Source: Bacteroidaceae bacterium (GTDB lineage Bacteria; Bacteroidota; Bacteroidia; Bacteroidales; Bacteroidaceae). Taken from it: a stretch of 64,000 nucleotides of DNA. Made by a program: the position numbers and the translations under genes. Each line of letters starts with the position of its first letter. The stretch's first letter is position 1. Below the pieces are notes generated by a model that searched no databases, was not told where the DNA came from, and worked only from the letters and a program-made list of their open reading frames with translations. The stretch spans positions 332,757 through 396,756 of the forward strand of contig CABIVS010000002.1 of NCBI GenBank assembly GCA_902362375.1, in the 5' to 3' direction. Positions 17,955 through 26,158 of the stretch are shown piece by piece.

Positions 17955-17969
17955 AGTCTTGTACTAAAA

Positions 17970-17991
17970 AAGGGCGAATTTCTTCGCCCTT
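17970..17991 (-). terminator. Rho-independent terminator after rny
   Basis: On the minus strand a 9-bp stem (AAGGGCGAA / TTCGCCCTT) with a 4-nt loop is followed by a run of T. It lies 28 bp after the rny stop. Confidence 0.7.
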
Positions 17992-18018
17992 ATATGAATC
18001 TTCTTTTGAATAGTTGCT

Positions 18019-19554
18019 TTATTTAGCGAAACTAACCGCACGTGTTTCACGAATGACGGTAATCTTCACTTGTCCCGGATAAGTCATTTCATCCTGGATC
18101 TTCTTAGCGATTTCGCCTGACAGGCTTTCTGTCTGCTTGTCGTCAATCTTATCCGCACCAACGATCACGCGGAGTTCGCGTCCTGCCTGGATAGCATAAG
18201 TCTTTGTTACACCCGGATAAGCCATTGCCAATTGTTCGAGATCGTTCAGACGCTTGATGTAAGCCTCTACGATTTCGCGACGTGCACCCGGACGTGCACC
18301 GGAGATGGCGTCACATACCTGTACGATAGGAGCCAGTAAGCTGGTCATTTCCGTCTCGTCGTGGTGAGCACCGATAGCGTTGCAGATATCCGGTTTTTCT
18401 TTGTATTTCTCGGCAAGTTTCATACCCAGCAATGCGTGCGGCAATTCCGGTTCTTCATCAGGCACTTTACCGATATCATGCAGCAAACCTGCACGTTTCG
18501 CTTTCTTCGGGTTCAATCCCAGTTCAGATGCCATCACTGCACAAAGATTGGCTGTTTCACGTGCATGCTGCAACAAGTTCTGACCATAAGAAGAACGATA
18601 TTTCATCTTACCGATGATACGGATCAATTCAGGATGCAGACCATGGATACCCAAGTCGATGGTTGTGCGTTTACCGGTTTCGATAATTTCTTCTTCCACC
18701 TGTTTGCGAACTTTAGCTACCACTTCCTCGATACGGGCCGGATGGATACGTCCGTCGGTCACAAGCTGATGCAGTGCCAAGCGGGCAATTTCACGGCGAA
18801 CCGGGTCGAAAGCAGAAAGAACGATTGCTTCCGGAGTGTCGTCAACAACGATTTCAACGCCGGTAGCAGCTTCCAAAGCACGGATATTACGTCCTTCACG
18901 TCCGATAATACGTCCTTTGATTTCATCTGATTCAATATGGAATACCGTAACAGAGTTTTCGATGGCAGTTTCCGTAGCTACCCGTTGGATAGACTGGATA
19001 ACGATCCGTTTCGCTTCTTTGCTGGCAGTTAACTTGGCATCATCCATAATGTCGTTGATGAATGATTGTGCCTGCGTTTTAGCTTCTTCTTTCAGTGATT
19101 CTACCAAACGTTCTTTAGCTTCCTCGGCAGACAATCCGGAGATTGCTTCCAGTTTCTCGATTTCCTGTTGTTGCAGTCTGTCGAGTTCATCTTTTTTCTT
19201 ATCGACAATGACAAGTTGCGCTTCCAGATTCTCTTTTACAGCTTCGGCTTCCATCTTTTTGCGTTGGATTTCTTCCTGACGCTGGCTAAGAACCATTTCG
19301 CGTTGTTTCAGTTTGTTTTCCGCTTGCTGAATCTTCTGATTCCGCAATGCTACCTCCTTTTCAAGATCTGCTTTTTTATTCAGGAATTTCTCCTTTACTT
19401 CAAGCAGCTTGTTTTTCTTAATTACTTCCGCTTCCGTCTCCGCTTCTTTCAGGACATTATCGTATTTGGATTTCAGTACATACCGGAATAGTATATATGA
19501 AAGGATTCCTCCTACGATGAAGCAGGCAATTGCTGTTGCTATTATTGCTATCAT
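18019..19554 (-). CDS. rny: Ribonuclease Y
   Basis: 511 residues. An N-terminal membrane anchor ([19 protein letters not shown]) is followed by a long Lys/Glu-rich coiled coil (about 30-190), a KH domain with [12 protein letters not shown], and an HD domain with LLHDIGK and AHHDE. Rny is a membrane-bound endoribonuclease that starts mRNA decay. Length and motifs are standard. Neighbours on the same strand are zapA and a coiled-coil gene, a grouping that puts RNA decay next to cell division genes. Confidence 0.95.
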   Translation of the reverse strand: MIAIIATAIACFIVGGILSYILFRYVLKSKYDNVLKEAETEAEVIKKNKLLEVKEKFLNKKADLEKEVALRNQKIQQAENKLKQREMVLSQRQEEIQRKKMEAEAVKENLEAQLVIVDKKKDELDRLQQQEIEKLEAISGLSAEEAKERLVESLKEEAKTQAQSFINDIMDDAKLTASKEAKRIVIQSIQRVATETAIENSVTVFHIESDEIKGRIIGREGRNIRALEAATGVEIVVDDTPEAIVLSAFDPVRREIARLALHQLVTDGRIHPARIEEVVAKVRKQVEEEIIETGKRTTIDLGIHGLHPELIRIIGKMKYRSSYGQNLLQHARETANLCAVMASELGLNPKKAKRAGLLHDIGKVPDEEPELPHALLGMKLAEKYKEKPDICNAIGAHHDETEMTSLLAPIVQVCDAISGARPGARREIVEAYIKRLNDLEQLAMAYPGVTKTYAIQAGRELRVIVGADKIDDKQTESLSGEIAKKIQDEMTYPGQVKITVIRETRAVSFAK

Positions 19555-19584
19555 TCTACATTTAATTTAAGTATATAAATAAAA

Positions 19585-19638
19585 ACGCACCGCCAAATAT
19601 CAAAGCATATACTTTTGCTTGGATATTGTGCAGTGCGT
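19585..19638 (-). ncRNA. Long hairpin with T-rich tail between zapA and rny: terminator or 6S-like RNA
   Basis: On the minus strand ACGCACTGC pairs with GCGGTGCGT (one G-U), then AATATC with GATATT and AAGC with GCTT, with T5ATTTATAT after the stem. In the whole spacer (19555-19677) this is the only strong structure. It could simply be the zapA terminator. In many bacteria the 6S RNA gene is next to zapA, so a 6S-like RNA covering the spacer is possible. I cannot see a convincing 6S closing stem, so this stays open. Confidence 0.4.
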
Positions 19639-19677
19639 GGTTGTTTTATCTCTTATCAGTGAATAGCCGGTCAGGAT

Positions 19678-19968
19678 TCATTCCTCCTTAAAATAATCCT
19701 CCAGCAATTCTGTCAGTTCTTTTACCTTCTCCACATAGGGGCTGGTATCATTACGTTGCATCAATTGCAGTCTCTCTAACGAGAACTGATAGGCTACCAT
19801 GGCAATAATTTTCTCCGGTTCCAGGTTCTTATAAACCTCCCGATACTTATTAAGCCTGATATTTACCTGCTTGGCGGCTTCCCGTACCATTTCTTCTTCC
19901 TCACGGTTGATGGTTAGCGGATAGTTTGAATCTGCTATCTGCAGGTTTATCTTTATTTTATCGTTCAT
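19678..19968 (-). CDS. zapA: Cell division protein ZapA
   Basis: 96 residues with the ZapA pattern: KINLQIADSNYPLTI beta strands, EEEMVREAAKQVN, then a long C-terminal coiled coil with MVAYQFSLERLQL. ZapA cross-links FtsZ filaments at the division ring. It is preceded by a small coiled-coil gene, 11 bp between them, in one operon from the promoter at 20294-20301. Confidence 0.88.
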   Translation of the reverse strand: MNDKIKINLQIADSNYPLTINREEEEMVREAAKQVNIRLNKYREVYKNLEPEKIIAMVAYQFSLERLQLMQRNDTSPYVEKVKELTELLEDYFKEE

Positions 19969-19979
19969 ACATCTTCTTC

Positions 19980-20273
19980 TTATTCATTCAACAAAGCGAT
20001 GCATTTATCGACTTCACGCACTAATTTTGACAATCGCAGCTTCGTCTCTTTTACGTCGCTGCCGTTAAGGCTGATTGCCGTAGCTGTTTTTAGGTTTGTA
20101 TAGCTGACTTCCAATTCATCGTATTGAGCTTGTACCTTCTCGTTTTTCAGCTTTTCATTATCGAGAAGCTTCTTCAACTCGGCATTTTCACGCTTTAGTT
20201 CATCGTGTAAATAAATCAAATGCCGGAGTTGCGTTTCAAAGGAATTCAATAACTTTTTTTCTTCTTCTGTCAT
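19980..20273 (-). CDS. Small coiled-coil protein upstream of zapA (ZapB-like role possible)
   Basis: 97 residues from the ATG at 20271-20273. The longer frame starting with GTG (20294) overlaps the -7 box and is rejected. Almost the whole protein is a predicted coiled coil (MTEEEKKLLNSF, RENAELKKLLDNEKLKNEK), ending LVREVDKCIALLNE. First gene of the operon with zapA. By position and coiled-coil nature it may act like ZapB, a partner of ZapA, but there is no sequence proof. Confidence 0.7.
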   Translation of the reverse strand: MTEEEKKLLNSFETQLRHLIYLHDELKRENAELKKLLDNEKLKNEKVQAQYDELEVSYTNLKTATAISLNGSDVKETKLRLSKLVREVDKCIALLNE

Positions 20274-20293
20274 CACTACACCAAAATTGTACA

Positions 20294-20301
20294 CAAAAAT
20301 A
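20294..20301 (-). promoter_or_regulatory. Bacteroides-type -7 box for the zapA operon
   Basis: The minus strand reads TATTTTTG, fitting TAnnTTTG. It lies 21 bp before the ATG at 20273, which decides that start. Confidence 0.55.
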
Positions 20302-20677
20302 CGATTAACTCTGATATTACAAAAACTTTTTATGAGAAAATGTTCTTTTTAGCCTAAATTAGCCATGAACGGAGGGGAAAGTAGAGTATTGCATAGGAAG
20401 TAAGTGCCGACTGCTTTTATAATATAAGGTATATATAAGTATGTGTTCATAATTAGTCTATATAATAATTTAGGCACGGATTACACGGATTAACGCGGTT
20501 GCTTCGCGGCAATGACAACACTAAAGACCGTGTAATCCGTGTTATCCGTGCCTGAAAAAATAGAGATTGATTGGTAATCTCTCTATTTACAGCTCAAACC
20601 GGCTCTTTTCCCAGCATTTTGAACAATTTTTGTCCTTTATTGATTTGTCATTTTCCTTCTTTGCTGATAAATACCAG
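20302..20677. other. Intergenic region between zapA operon and SMP-30-like gene
   Basis: A divergent spacer of about 380 bp. It contains the second copy of the dispersed palindromic repeat (20469-20556). No gene is seen; the remainder is AT-rich. Confidence 0.5.
20469..20556. repeat. Dispersed palindromic repeat, copy 2
   Basis: Arms starting TTTAGGCACGGATTACACGG and the matching complement ending GTGCCTGAAA. The centre differs from copies 1 and 3, as expected for a hairpin element whose loop is not conserved. Confidence 0.8.
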
Positions 20678-20685
20678 TATGTTTG
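20678..20685 (+). promoter_or_regulatory. Bacteroides-type -7 box (TATGTTTG)
   Basis: TATGTTTG fits TAnnTTTG and lies about 55 bp before the ATG at 20740. It excludes the earlier in-frame codon at 20683 as start. Confidence 0.5.
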
Positions 20686-20739
20686 CGTACCGAACTGACG
20701 GGCTCAAATTATAAACATAAACATTTGTATTATCTAACC

Positions 20740-21828
20740 ATGAAAAAGTATTATTTACTATCTCTTGTGGCAGCTTCTTTGATGGGAGCAACTTGTATTC
20801 AATGTACTTCTCCGAAACAAAAAAGTGGTGAGAATGCTCTTCCGCAGAAGAGTGAATTGTTTGCAAAATTACCGGATTGTTGTCCGACTCCGGATGGAAT
20901 GGCTATCGCTCCTAATGGAGATTTGATTCTGGCCTGTCCGAATTTTGCAGATATCACGCAGCCTGCTTGTCTGATGCGCATCACTAAAAATGGCGAGATT
21001 GCGAAATGGATGGATGTTCCGGTGTTGGAAGAAACCGGCTGGGCTTCTCCGATGGGGATTGCCTTTAATGAAGAGGGTGATCTGTTTATTTGCGACAATC
21101 AAGGTTGGAGCGGAGCAGAAAAAGCACAGAATAAAGGACGTGTTCTTCGTCTGAAGTTTGAAAACGACCAATTAAAAGAAACAATCACTGTGGCATCCGG
21201 TATGGAGCATCCTAACGGACTGCGTATCCGTAACGGGAAATTGTACGTCACCCAGAGTTCATTATCACAGATAAAAGATCCTTCGGGATTGTTGGTCAGC
21301 GGGGTATATTGCTTTGATATGAATGACCGTGATGTGGCAGTGACTAATACATTAGAAGATAAAAACCTTATTACCACCGTTATCACAAAGAACCCGGAAG
21401 TGCAATATGGACTGGATGGAATTGTTTTCAACGAAGCGGGCGACCTCTTTGTAGGGAACTTCGGTGATGGAGCTGTTCATCGCATAAAGATGGATGTGGA
21501 AGGGAATGTACTTAGTAATGATGTATGGGCGCAAGATACCACCCAGTTACGTACCACGGACGGAATGTGTATAGACGATAAAGGTAAAATCTGGGTAGCG
21601 GATTTCTCGGCAAATGCAGTTGCATGTATTGATAAAGACGGAAAAATTCAGCGTATTGCTCAAAGTCCTGACTGTGACGGAAGCGACGGAGGTCTGGATC
21701 AGCCGGGCGAACCTATCGTATGGAACGGACAGGTGATTGTATCTTGCTTCGACTTGGTGACCGGACCGGATAAGGTAAACACGAAACACGACAAGCCTTT
21801 CACACTGGCTAAGTTGTCTTTGGAATAA
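20740..21828 (+). CDS. SMP-30/gluconolactonase-like lipoprotein
   Basis: 362 residues from the ATG at 20740. Probable lipoprotein signal (LMGATC or CIQC near residues 19-22), then a six-bladed propeller: PTPDGMAIAPNGDLILACP, MGIAFNEEGDLFICDNQG, YGLDGIVFNEAGDLFVGN and TDGMCIDDKGKIWVAD are the repeated blades with Asp/Asn/Glu metal ligands. SMP-30-like enzymes hydrolyse sugar lactones using a divalent metal. It is the first gene of a run leading to a kinase, dehydrogenase and aldolase, which suggests that a lactone or sugar acid is the pathway substrate. The exported location is notable. Confidence 0.8.
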   Translation: MKKYYLLSLVAASLMGATCIQCTSPKQKSGENALPQKSELFAKLPDCCPTPDGMAIAPNGDLILACPNFADITQPACLMRITKNGEIAKWMDVPVLEETGWASPMGIAFNEEGDLFICDNQGWSGAEKAQNKGRVLRLKFENDQLKETITVASGMEHPNGLRIRNGKLYVTQSSLSQIKDPSGLLVSGVYCFDMNDRDVAVTNTLEDKNLITTVITKNPEVQYGLDGIVFNEAGDLFVGNFGDGAVHRIKMDVEGNVLSNDVWAQDTTQLRTTDGMCIDDKGKIWVADFSANAVACIDKDGKIQRIAQSPDCDGSDGGLDQPGEPIVWNGQVIVSCFDLVTGPDKVNTKHDKPFTLAKLSLE

Positions 21829-21880
21829 ATAAACAACCCCGAACTACTATTATAAACCTAAAAAACACATTATCAATTAT

Positions 21881-22252
21881 ATGAAACAATATCTATCGAC
21901 CTTTGCCGGCTCTGCCATCTGTGGCGGATTTGCATTTGGCATTTGGCCGGAACTTTGGAAGACATACGGTCTGATGGGAGGTTGGTTGGCAGCCACACTG
22001 ATTATCGGCATTATGTGGTATATGAACCATTATCATGGAGCTATTCTGAATCCTCCGGGAAAAATATGGCTGGATCAGGGCTGGTGTATCGGTTCTGCCG
22101 GGATTGCCTGGGGAATTGTCCGCTTTCAAGGCGACATCACCAATTTCTTTTATGCAGTGCCTACCTTAATCTGTTGTCTGATAGGAGGTGCCTTGGCAGG
22201 AATATTAGTATGGAAAATCCGTTCGTGCGATTGTGCCCGGAAGATAAACTAA
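21881..22252 (+). CDS. Small membrane protein A of a paralogous pair
   Basis: 123 residues with three or four hydrophobic segments. It shares with the next protein the pattern WPxLxKxxGxxGGxxAAxLIIGxxWxxNH (here WPELWKTYGLMGGWLAATLI, then MNHYHG). I do not recognise a named family. The spacing to the next gene is 13 bp with a Shine-Dalgarno AGGAGG at 22252-22257. The position before an FGGY kinase suggests transport of its substrate, but a small-protein heteromer would be an unusual transporter. Confidence 0.65.
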   Translation: MKQYLSTFAGSAICGGFAFGIWPELWKTYGLMGGWLAATLIIGIMWYMNHYHGAILNPPGKIWLDQGWCIGSAGIAWGIVRFQGDITNFFYAVPTLICCLIGGALAGILVWKIRSCDCARKIN

Positions 22253-22265
22253 GGAGGAAAGAACA

Positions 22266-22745
22266 ATGAGCGAATGGTTACAGACTTATAATGAATTCTT
22301 CGGCATGTATCATGCCGGAATCATCACATCTATTTTCGGAGCTTTTGCCGTCACCTTTACCGTGTTGATGAGTTGGCCTAAATTAGTAAAGGACTTTGGT
22401 CCGATAGGTGGATTTATGGCGGCCGCCCTTATTATCGGTACTTTTTGGATAGTCAATCACAAACTGCCCGGATTTGGTTTTTCCACCGGACTCTTAAATG
22501 ATGCTGAAGGTCTGCCGATGCAATTCAGTTTGATTCATCAGGGAAATCGCGGCAGTGCTCCCTGGGTAGATATGGGATGGGCGATTGCGATGGGCTTCAT
22601 TCTGGCCGACGTACTTTGCGCACCGAAAGGCACGCGTGGGGGACTAATGAAAGAAGCATTTCCCCGTTGGCTGGTGATTATCCTGGGCGGTATCGTCGGT
22701 GGTATTTTCGTCGGACTTACCGGATACACGAATGCGGCACTCTGA
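22266..22745 (+). CDS. Small membrane protein B of a paralogous pair
   Basis: 159 residues, about four membrane segments, ending GGIVGGIFVGLTGYT. It is homologous to the preceding protein over the first two segments (SWPKLVKDFGPIGGFMAAAL, IVNHK) and longer by an insert with Gly/Pro-rich loops. Start supported by an AGGAGGAAAG just upstream. The two proteins probably form one membrane complex. Function unknown; substrate uptake for the downstream kinase is the likeliest guess. Confidence 0.65.
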   Translation: MSEWLQTYNEFFGMYHAGIITSIFGAFAVTFTVLMSWPKLVKDFGPIGGFMAAALIIGTFWIVNHKLPGFGFSTGLLNDAEGLPMQFSLIHQGNRGSAPWVDMGWAIAMGFILADVLCAPKGTRGGLMKEAFPRWLVIILGGIVGGIFVGLTGYTNAAL

Positions 22746-22776
22746 ATCAATTAACTGAAAAGAAGAAAGAACATAT

Positions 22777-24294
22777 ATGTATATATTAGCACATGACTTG
22801 GGTACCAGCGGTAATAAAGCAACCTTATTCGACGAATCGGGATTGTTGATTGCTTCACGTACAGCCGCATACCCTACAGATTACGCTTCCGGCAACCGGG
22901 CGGAACAGAATCCGTTCCATTGGTGGAAAGCGATTGTAGATACCACGCAGGCACTTCTCCAACTGGTATCTCCCAATGATATTGCCGGTGTGGCACTTAG
23001 CGGACAAATGATGGGTTGTCTTTGTGTGGATAAAAACGGTCACCCGCTTCGTCCTCACATGCTTTATTGCGACCAGCGTTCGCAGGAAGAAGAGACTATT
23101 CTTTCCGAAAAGATAGACCCGTTTCATTTCTATGAAATCACGGGACACCGGATCAGCGCTTCCTATTCTATTGAGAAACTGATGTGGGTAAAGAAGCACG
23201 AACCGGAAATCTTTGCACAGACAGCCAAGATATTGAATGCCAAGGATTATATCAACTTCCGCCTCTGCGGCACTCTAGCCACAGATCCCTCGGATGCTTC
23301 GGGTACCAATGCATACGACCTGAACCGTTGGCAATGGAGTGAAGAAATCATAGAAGCTGCCGGACTCGATCTTTCCTTATTCCCGGAAGTCCGTTCGTCT
23401 ATTGACGTCATCGGTGAAGTGACCAACGAAGCTGCCCGTGAAACAGGACTGCTTGCCGGAACACCCGTAATCTGTGGTGGAGGCGATGGTAGTTGTGCCG
23501 GAGTAGGCGTCGGCTGTGTGGCTCCGGGTAGCGCATACAACTATCTGGGGTCTTCCTCTTGGGTAGCTCTGACAGTAGAAAAGCCGATTGTAGACGAACA
23601 ACGCCGCACCATGAATTGGGCGCACGTAGTGCCGGGCATGCTGCATCCGTCGGGAACGATGCAGGCGGCAGGCTCTTCCTACAACTGGATGATTAACCAA
23701 CTCTGCCAGCACGAGCAGGCATTGGCTGCTCAACTCGGACGTAGCGTGTTCGAACTGATTGACGAACAGATCCTTTCCTCTCCGATAGGAGCCAATAAAC
23801 TCCTATTCTTACCTTATATGCTTGGTGAACGTACTCCCCGTTGGAATGTAGATGCCAAAGGAGCATTTATCGGTCTGACGCTGGGGCATACACATGGTGA
23901 TATGCTACGTGCTGTGATGGAGGGAATTACTCTCAATCTGGGATTTATCGTCAATATCTTCCGCAAACACGTTCCCATCGACCAGGTGACGGTGATTGGA
24001 GGATGTGCGCAAAACCCTGTATGGCGTCAGATGATGGCAGACATTTATCAGGCGGAAATCCGTGTACCTAATTATCTGGAAGAGGCTACTTCGATGGGAG
24101 CAGCTATTCTGGCAGGTATCGGTGCGGGAGTCTTTAAAGACTTCTCTGTGATAGACCGCTTTGTCCGTATTGAACAGACCGTGCAGCCGATTCAGGAAAA
24201 CGTGAAGAAGTATGAGACTTGGATGCCTGTTTTTGATAAAGCTTATCACGCCTTGTGCGATATGTATACTGAAATTGCAAAAACTGAATTATAA
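22777..24294 (+). CDS. FGGY-family carbohydrate kinase (xylulokinase-like)
   Basis: 505 residues. N-terminal phosphate loop HDLGTSGNKATLFD, then GVALSGQMMG and CDQR (substrate side). In the second half GGGDGSCAGVGVG, LGSSSWVA and GGCAQNPVWRQMMADIYQ, the C-terminal ATP-binding signature of FGGY kinases. It phosphorylates a ketose or polyol; the exact sugar cannot be read from the sequence. Upstream are two membrane proteins and a lactonase-like protein, downstream a dehydrogenase and DeoC, all on one strand with short gaps. Confidence 0.85.
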   Translation: MYILAHDLGTSGNKATLFDESGLLIASRTAAYPTDYASGNRAEQNPFHWWKAIVDTTQALLQLVSPNDIAGVALSGQMMGCLCVDKNGHPLRPHMLYCDQRSQEEETILSEKIDPFHFYEITGHRISASYSIEKLMWVKKHEPEIFAQTAKILNAKDYINFRLCGTLATDPSDASGTNAYDLNRWQWSEEIIEAAGLDLSLFPEVRSSIDVIGEVTNEAARETGLLAGTPVICGGGDGSCAGVGVGCVAPGSAYNYLGSSSWVALTVEKPIVDEQRRTMNWAHVVPGMLHPSGTMQAAGSSYNWMINQLCQHEQALAAQLGRSVFELIDEQILSSPIGANKLLFLPYMLGERTPRWNVDAKGAFIGLTLGHTHGDMLRAVMEGITLNLGFIVNIFRKHVPIDQVTVIGGCAQNPVWRQMMADIYQAEIRVPNYLEEATSMGAAILAGIGAGVFKDFSVIDRFVRIEQTVQPIQENVKKYETWMPVFDKAYHALCDMYTEIAKTEL

Positions 24295-24317
24295 TCTGTA
24301 TAAAACCTAATAATCGA

Positions 24318-25352
24318 ATGAAAACAGTAATAGTGCCGGCTCCTGGCAAAATAGAAATACGACAGGTGGAAACTCCTGTTATCAATGCTTATCAGGCATT
24401 GGTGAAAACGGAAATGGTCGCTTTGTGTAATGCGACTGACAGTAAACTGATAGCCGGAAAATTCCCCGGAGTGGATACTTATCCATTGGCTTTGGGGCAT
24501 GAAAATGCCGGAATTGTAGTGGCTGTCGGTGAAAAAGTACGTAACTTTAAGGTAGGCGACCGTGCTATTGGCGGTCTTATTTCCGATTTTGGCGCGCAAG
24601 GTGTCAATAGCGGCTGGGGTGGTTTCAGCGAATATGTGGTAGTGAACGACTTTGAGGTACTGAAAGAAGAGGGACTGGCTACCCCCGAACAGGGATGCTG
24701 GGACAGTTTTGAGATTCAGAACACAGTTCCTTCTCATGTGCAACCGGAAGAAGCGGTCATCTCTTGTACCTGGCGCGAAGTGTTGGGAGCTTTCAAGGAT
24801 TTCAATCTGACTCCGGGGAAAAAGGTGATTGTAGTAGGCTCCGGTCCTGTAGGATTGAGCTTTGTGAAGTTGGGTAAATTGTTCGGTCTGGGACAGATTG
24901 ACATTGTCGATATGCTTCCCGCTAAACTGGAAGTAGCCCGCCGGATGGGAGCAGACAACGGATATACACCCGCCGAAATCAGTACTCCGGAATTTATTGC
25001 CGCGGCTAATCGCTCTTATGATGCTGTCATTGATGCGGTAGGACTGGATGTAGTCGTAAATTCCGTATTACCATTGGTGAAGATGGGTGGAGATGTGTGT
25101 GTCTATGGCGTTATGACTAAGAATCCAACTTTCGACTTATCGAAAGCTCCTTATAACTTCGACCTGCACATGCATCAATGGCCTACCCGTTCCGAAGAAA
25201 AGGCGGCAATGACCACATTGGCACAATGGATTGAAGAGGGCAGACTTTCTGCATCCGACTTTATCACGCATCGCTTTGCGATAGAAGAAATAGAAGAAGC
25301 CTTTGTTGCCGTGAAGCGGGGTGAAGTATTGAAATGCGTATTGATTTTTTAA
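24318..25352 (+). CDS. Zinc-type medium-chain alcohol/polyol dehydrogenase
   Basis: 344 residues of the MDR superfamily. Catalytic zinc ligands are in LCNATDSKL (Cys) and GHENAG (His-Glu). The structural-zinc Cys cluster is absent. The NAD(P)-binding GSGPVGLSFVKLGKLFGL leads the Rossmann domain. It probably oxidises a hydroxyl of the sugar or sugar acid handled by the operon. A gap of 23 bp separates it from the kinase gene. Confidence 0.82.
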   Translation: MKTVIVPAPGKIEIRQVETPVINAYQALVKTEMVALCNATDSKLIAGKFPGVDTYPLALGHENAGIVVAVGEKVRNFKVGDRAIGGLISDFGAQGVNSGWGGFSEYVVVNDFEVLKEEGLATPEQGCWDSFEIQNTVPSHVQPEEAVISCTWREVLGAFKDFNLTPGKKVIVVGSGPVGLSFVKLGKLFGLGQIDIVDMLPAKLEVARRMGADNGYTPAEISTPEFIAAANRSYDAVIDAVGLDVVVNSVLPLVKMGGDVCVYGVMTKNPTFDLSKAPYNFDLHMHQWPTRSEEKAAMTTLAQWIEEGRLSASDFITHRFAIEEIEEAFVAVKRGEVLKCVLIF

Positions 25353-25394
25353 GAAACTGTATATTTATAATAACTTATTAAACGACTCAAAATA

Positions 25395-26111
25395 ATGGAA
25401 AAGAAGAATATAAACGAAGTGATTGCAGAATTATCAGTAGAGCAGTTGGCAGGTATGATCGACCATACATTCCTGAAACCTTTCGGTGATGCATCACCTA
25501 TTGAGAAACTTTGTGCGGAAGCCCGTCAGTATCAGTTTGCAATGGTAGCCATCAATCCTGCGGAAGTAGAAATTTGTGTGAAGTTGCTTGAAGGATCAGG
25601 AGTGCGTGTAGGAGCCGCTATCGGTTTTCCGTTGGGACAGAACACAGTAGAGTGCAAAGCATTTGAAACCCGTGATGCCATTGCCAAAGGTGCTACTGAA
25701 ATAGATACAGTCATCAATGTTCGTGCTTTACAGAAAGGACAGATTGAAATTGTAAAGAAAGAGATTGAAGACATGGTTTCTATCTGCAAACCTGCCGGTG
25801 TGATCTGTAAAGTCATTCTTGAAACTTGTTATCTGACGGATGAAGAGAAAGAAACCGTATGTCGTATAGCTAAAGAAGCCGGAGTGGATTTTGTGAAAAC
25901 CTCTACCGGATTCGGTACGGCAGGAGCAACGGTGCAGGATGTAGCATTGATGCGTCGTGTGGTAGGACCTACTATCGGAGTGAAAGCAGCAGGTGGTATT
26001 CGCGATCTGGATTCTGCGTTGGCATTGATTCAGGCGGGCGCTACCCGTATCGGTACATCAAGCGGTATTCAGATTATAGAATCCTATAAGGAACTGAAGA
26101 AAGGTTTGTAA
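25395..26111 (+). CDS. deoC: Deoxyribose-phosphate aldolase
   Basis: 238 residues, full length. Schiff-base Lys168 in VDFVKTSTGF, with Asp104 (TEIDTVIN) and Lys197 (GVKAAGGIRD) completing the active site. DERA splits 2-deoxyribose 5-phosphate into glyceraldehyde 3-phosphate and acetaldehyde. Its place after a kinase and dehydrogenase suggests that the pathway generates a 2-deoxy sugar phosphate. Nucleoside genes (deoA, deoB, deoD) are not nearby. Confidence 0.92.
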   Translation: MEKKNINEVIAELSVEQLAGMIDHTFLKPFGDASPIEKLCAEARQYQFAMVAINPAEVEICVKLLEGSGVRVGAAIGFPLGQNTVECKAFETRDAIAKGATEIDTVINVRALQKGQIEIVKKEIEDMVSICKPAGVICKVILETCYLTDEEKETVCRIAKEAGVDFVKTSTGFGTAGATVQDVALMRRVVGPTIGVKAAGGIRDLDSALALIQAGATRIGTSSGIQIIESYKELKKGL

Positions 26112-26158
26112 TCGTTCTCTTTTCAGGAAGGTAAATTTAAGGTAAATAAGAAGATAAA

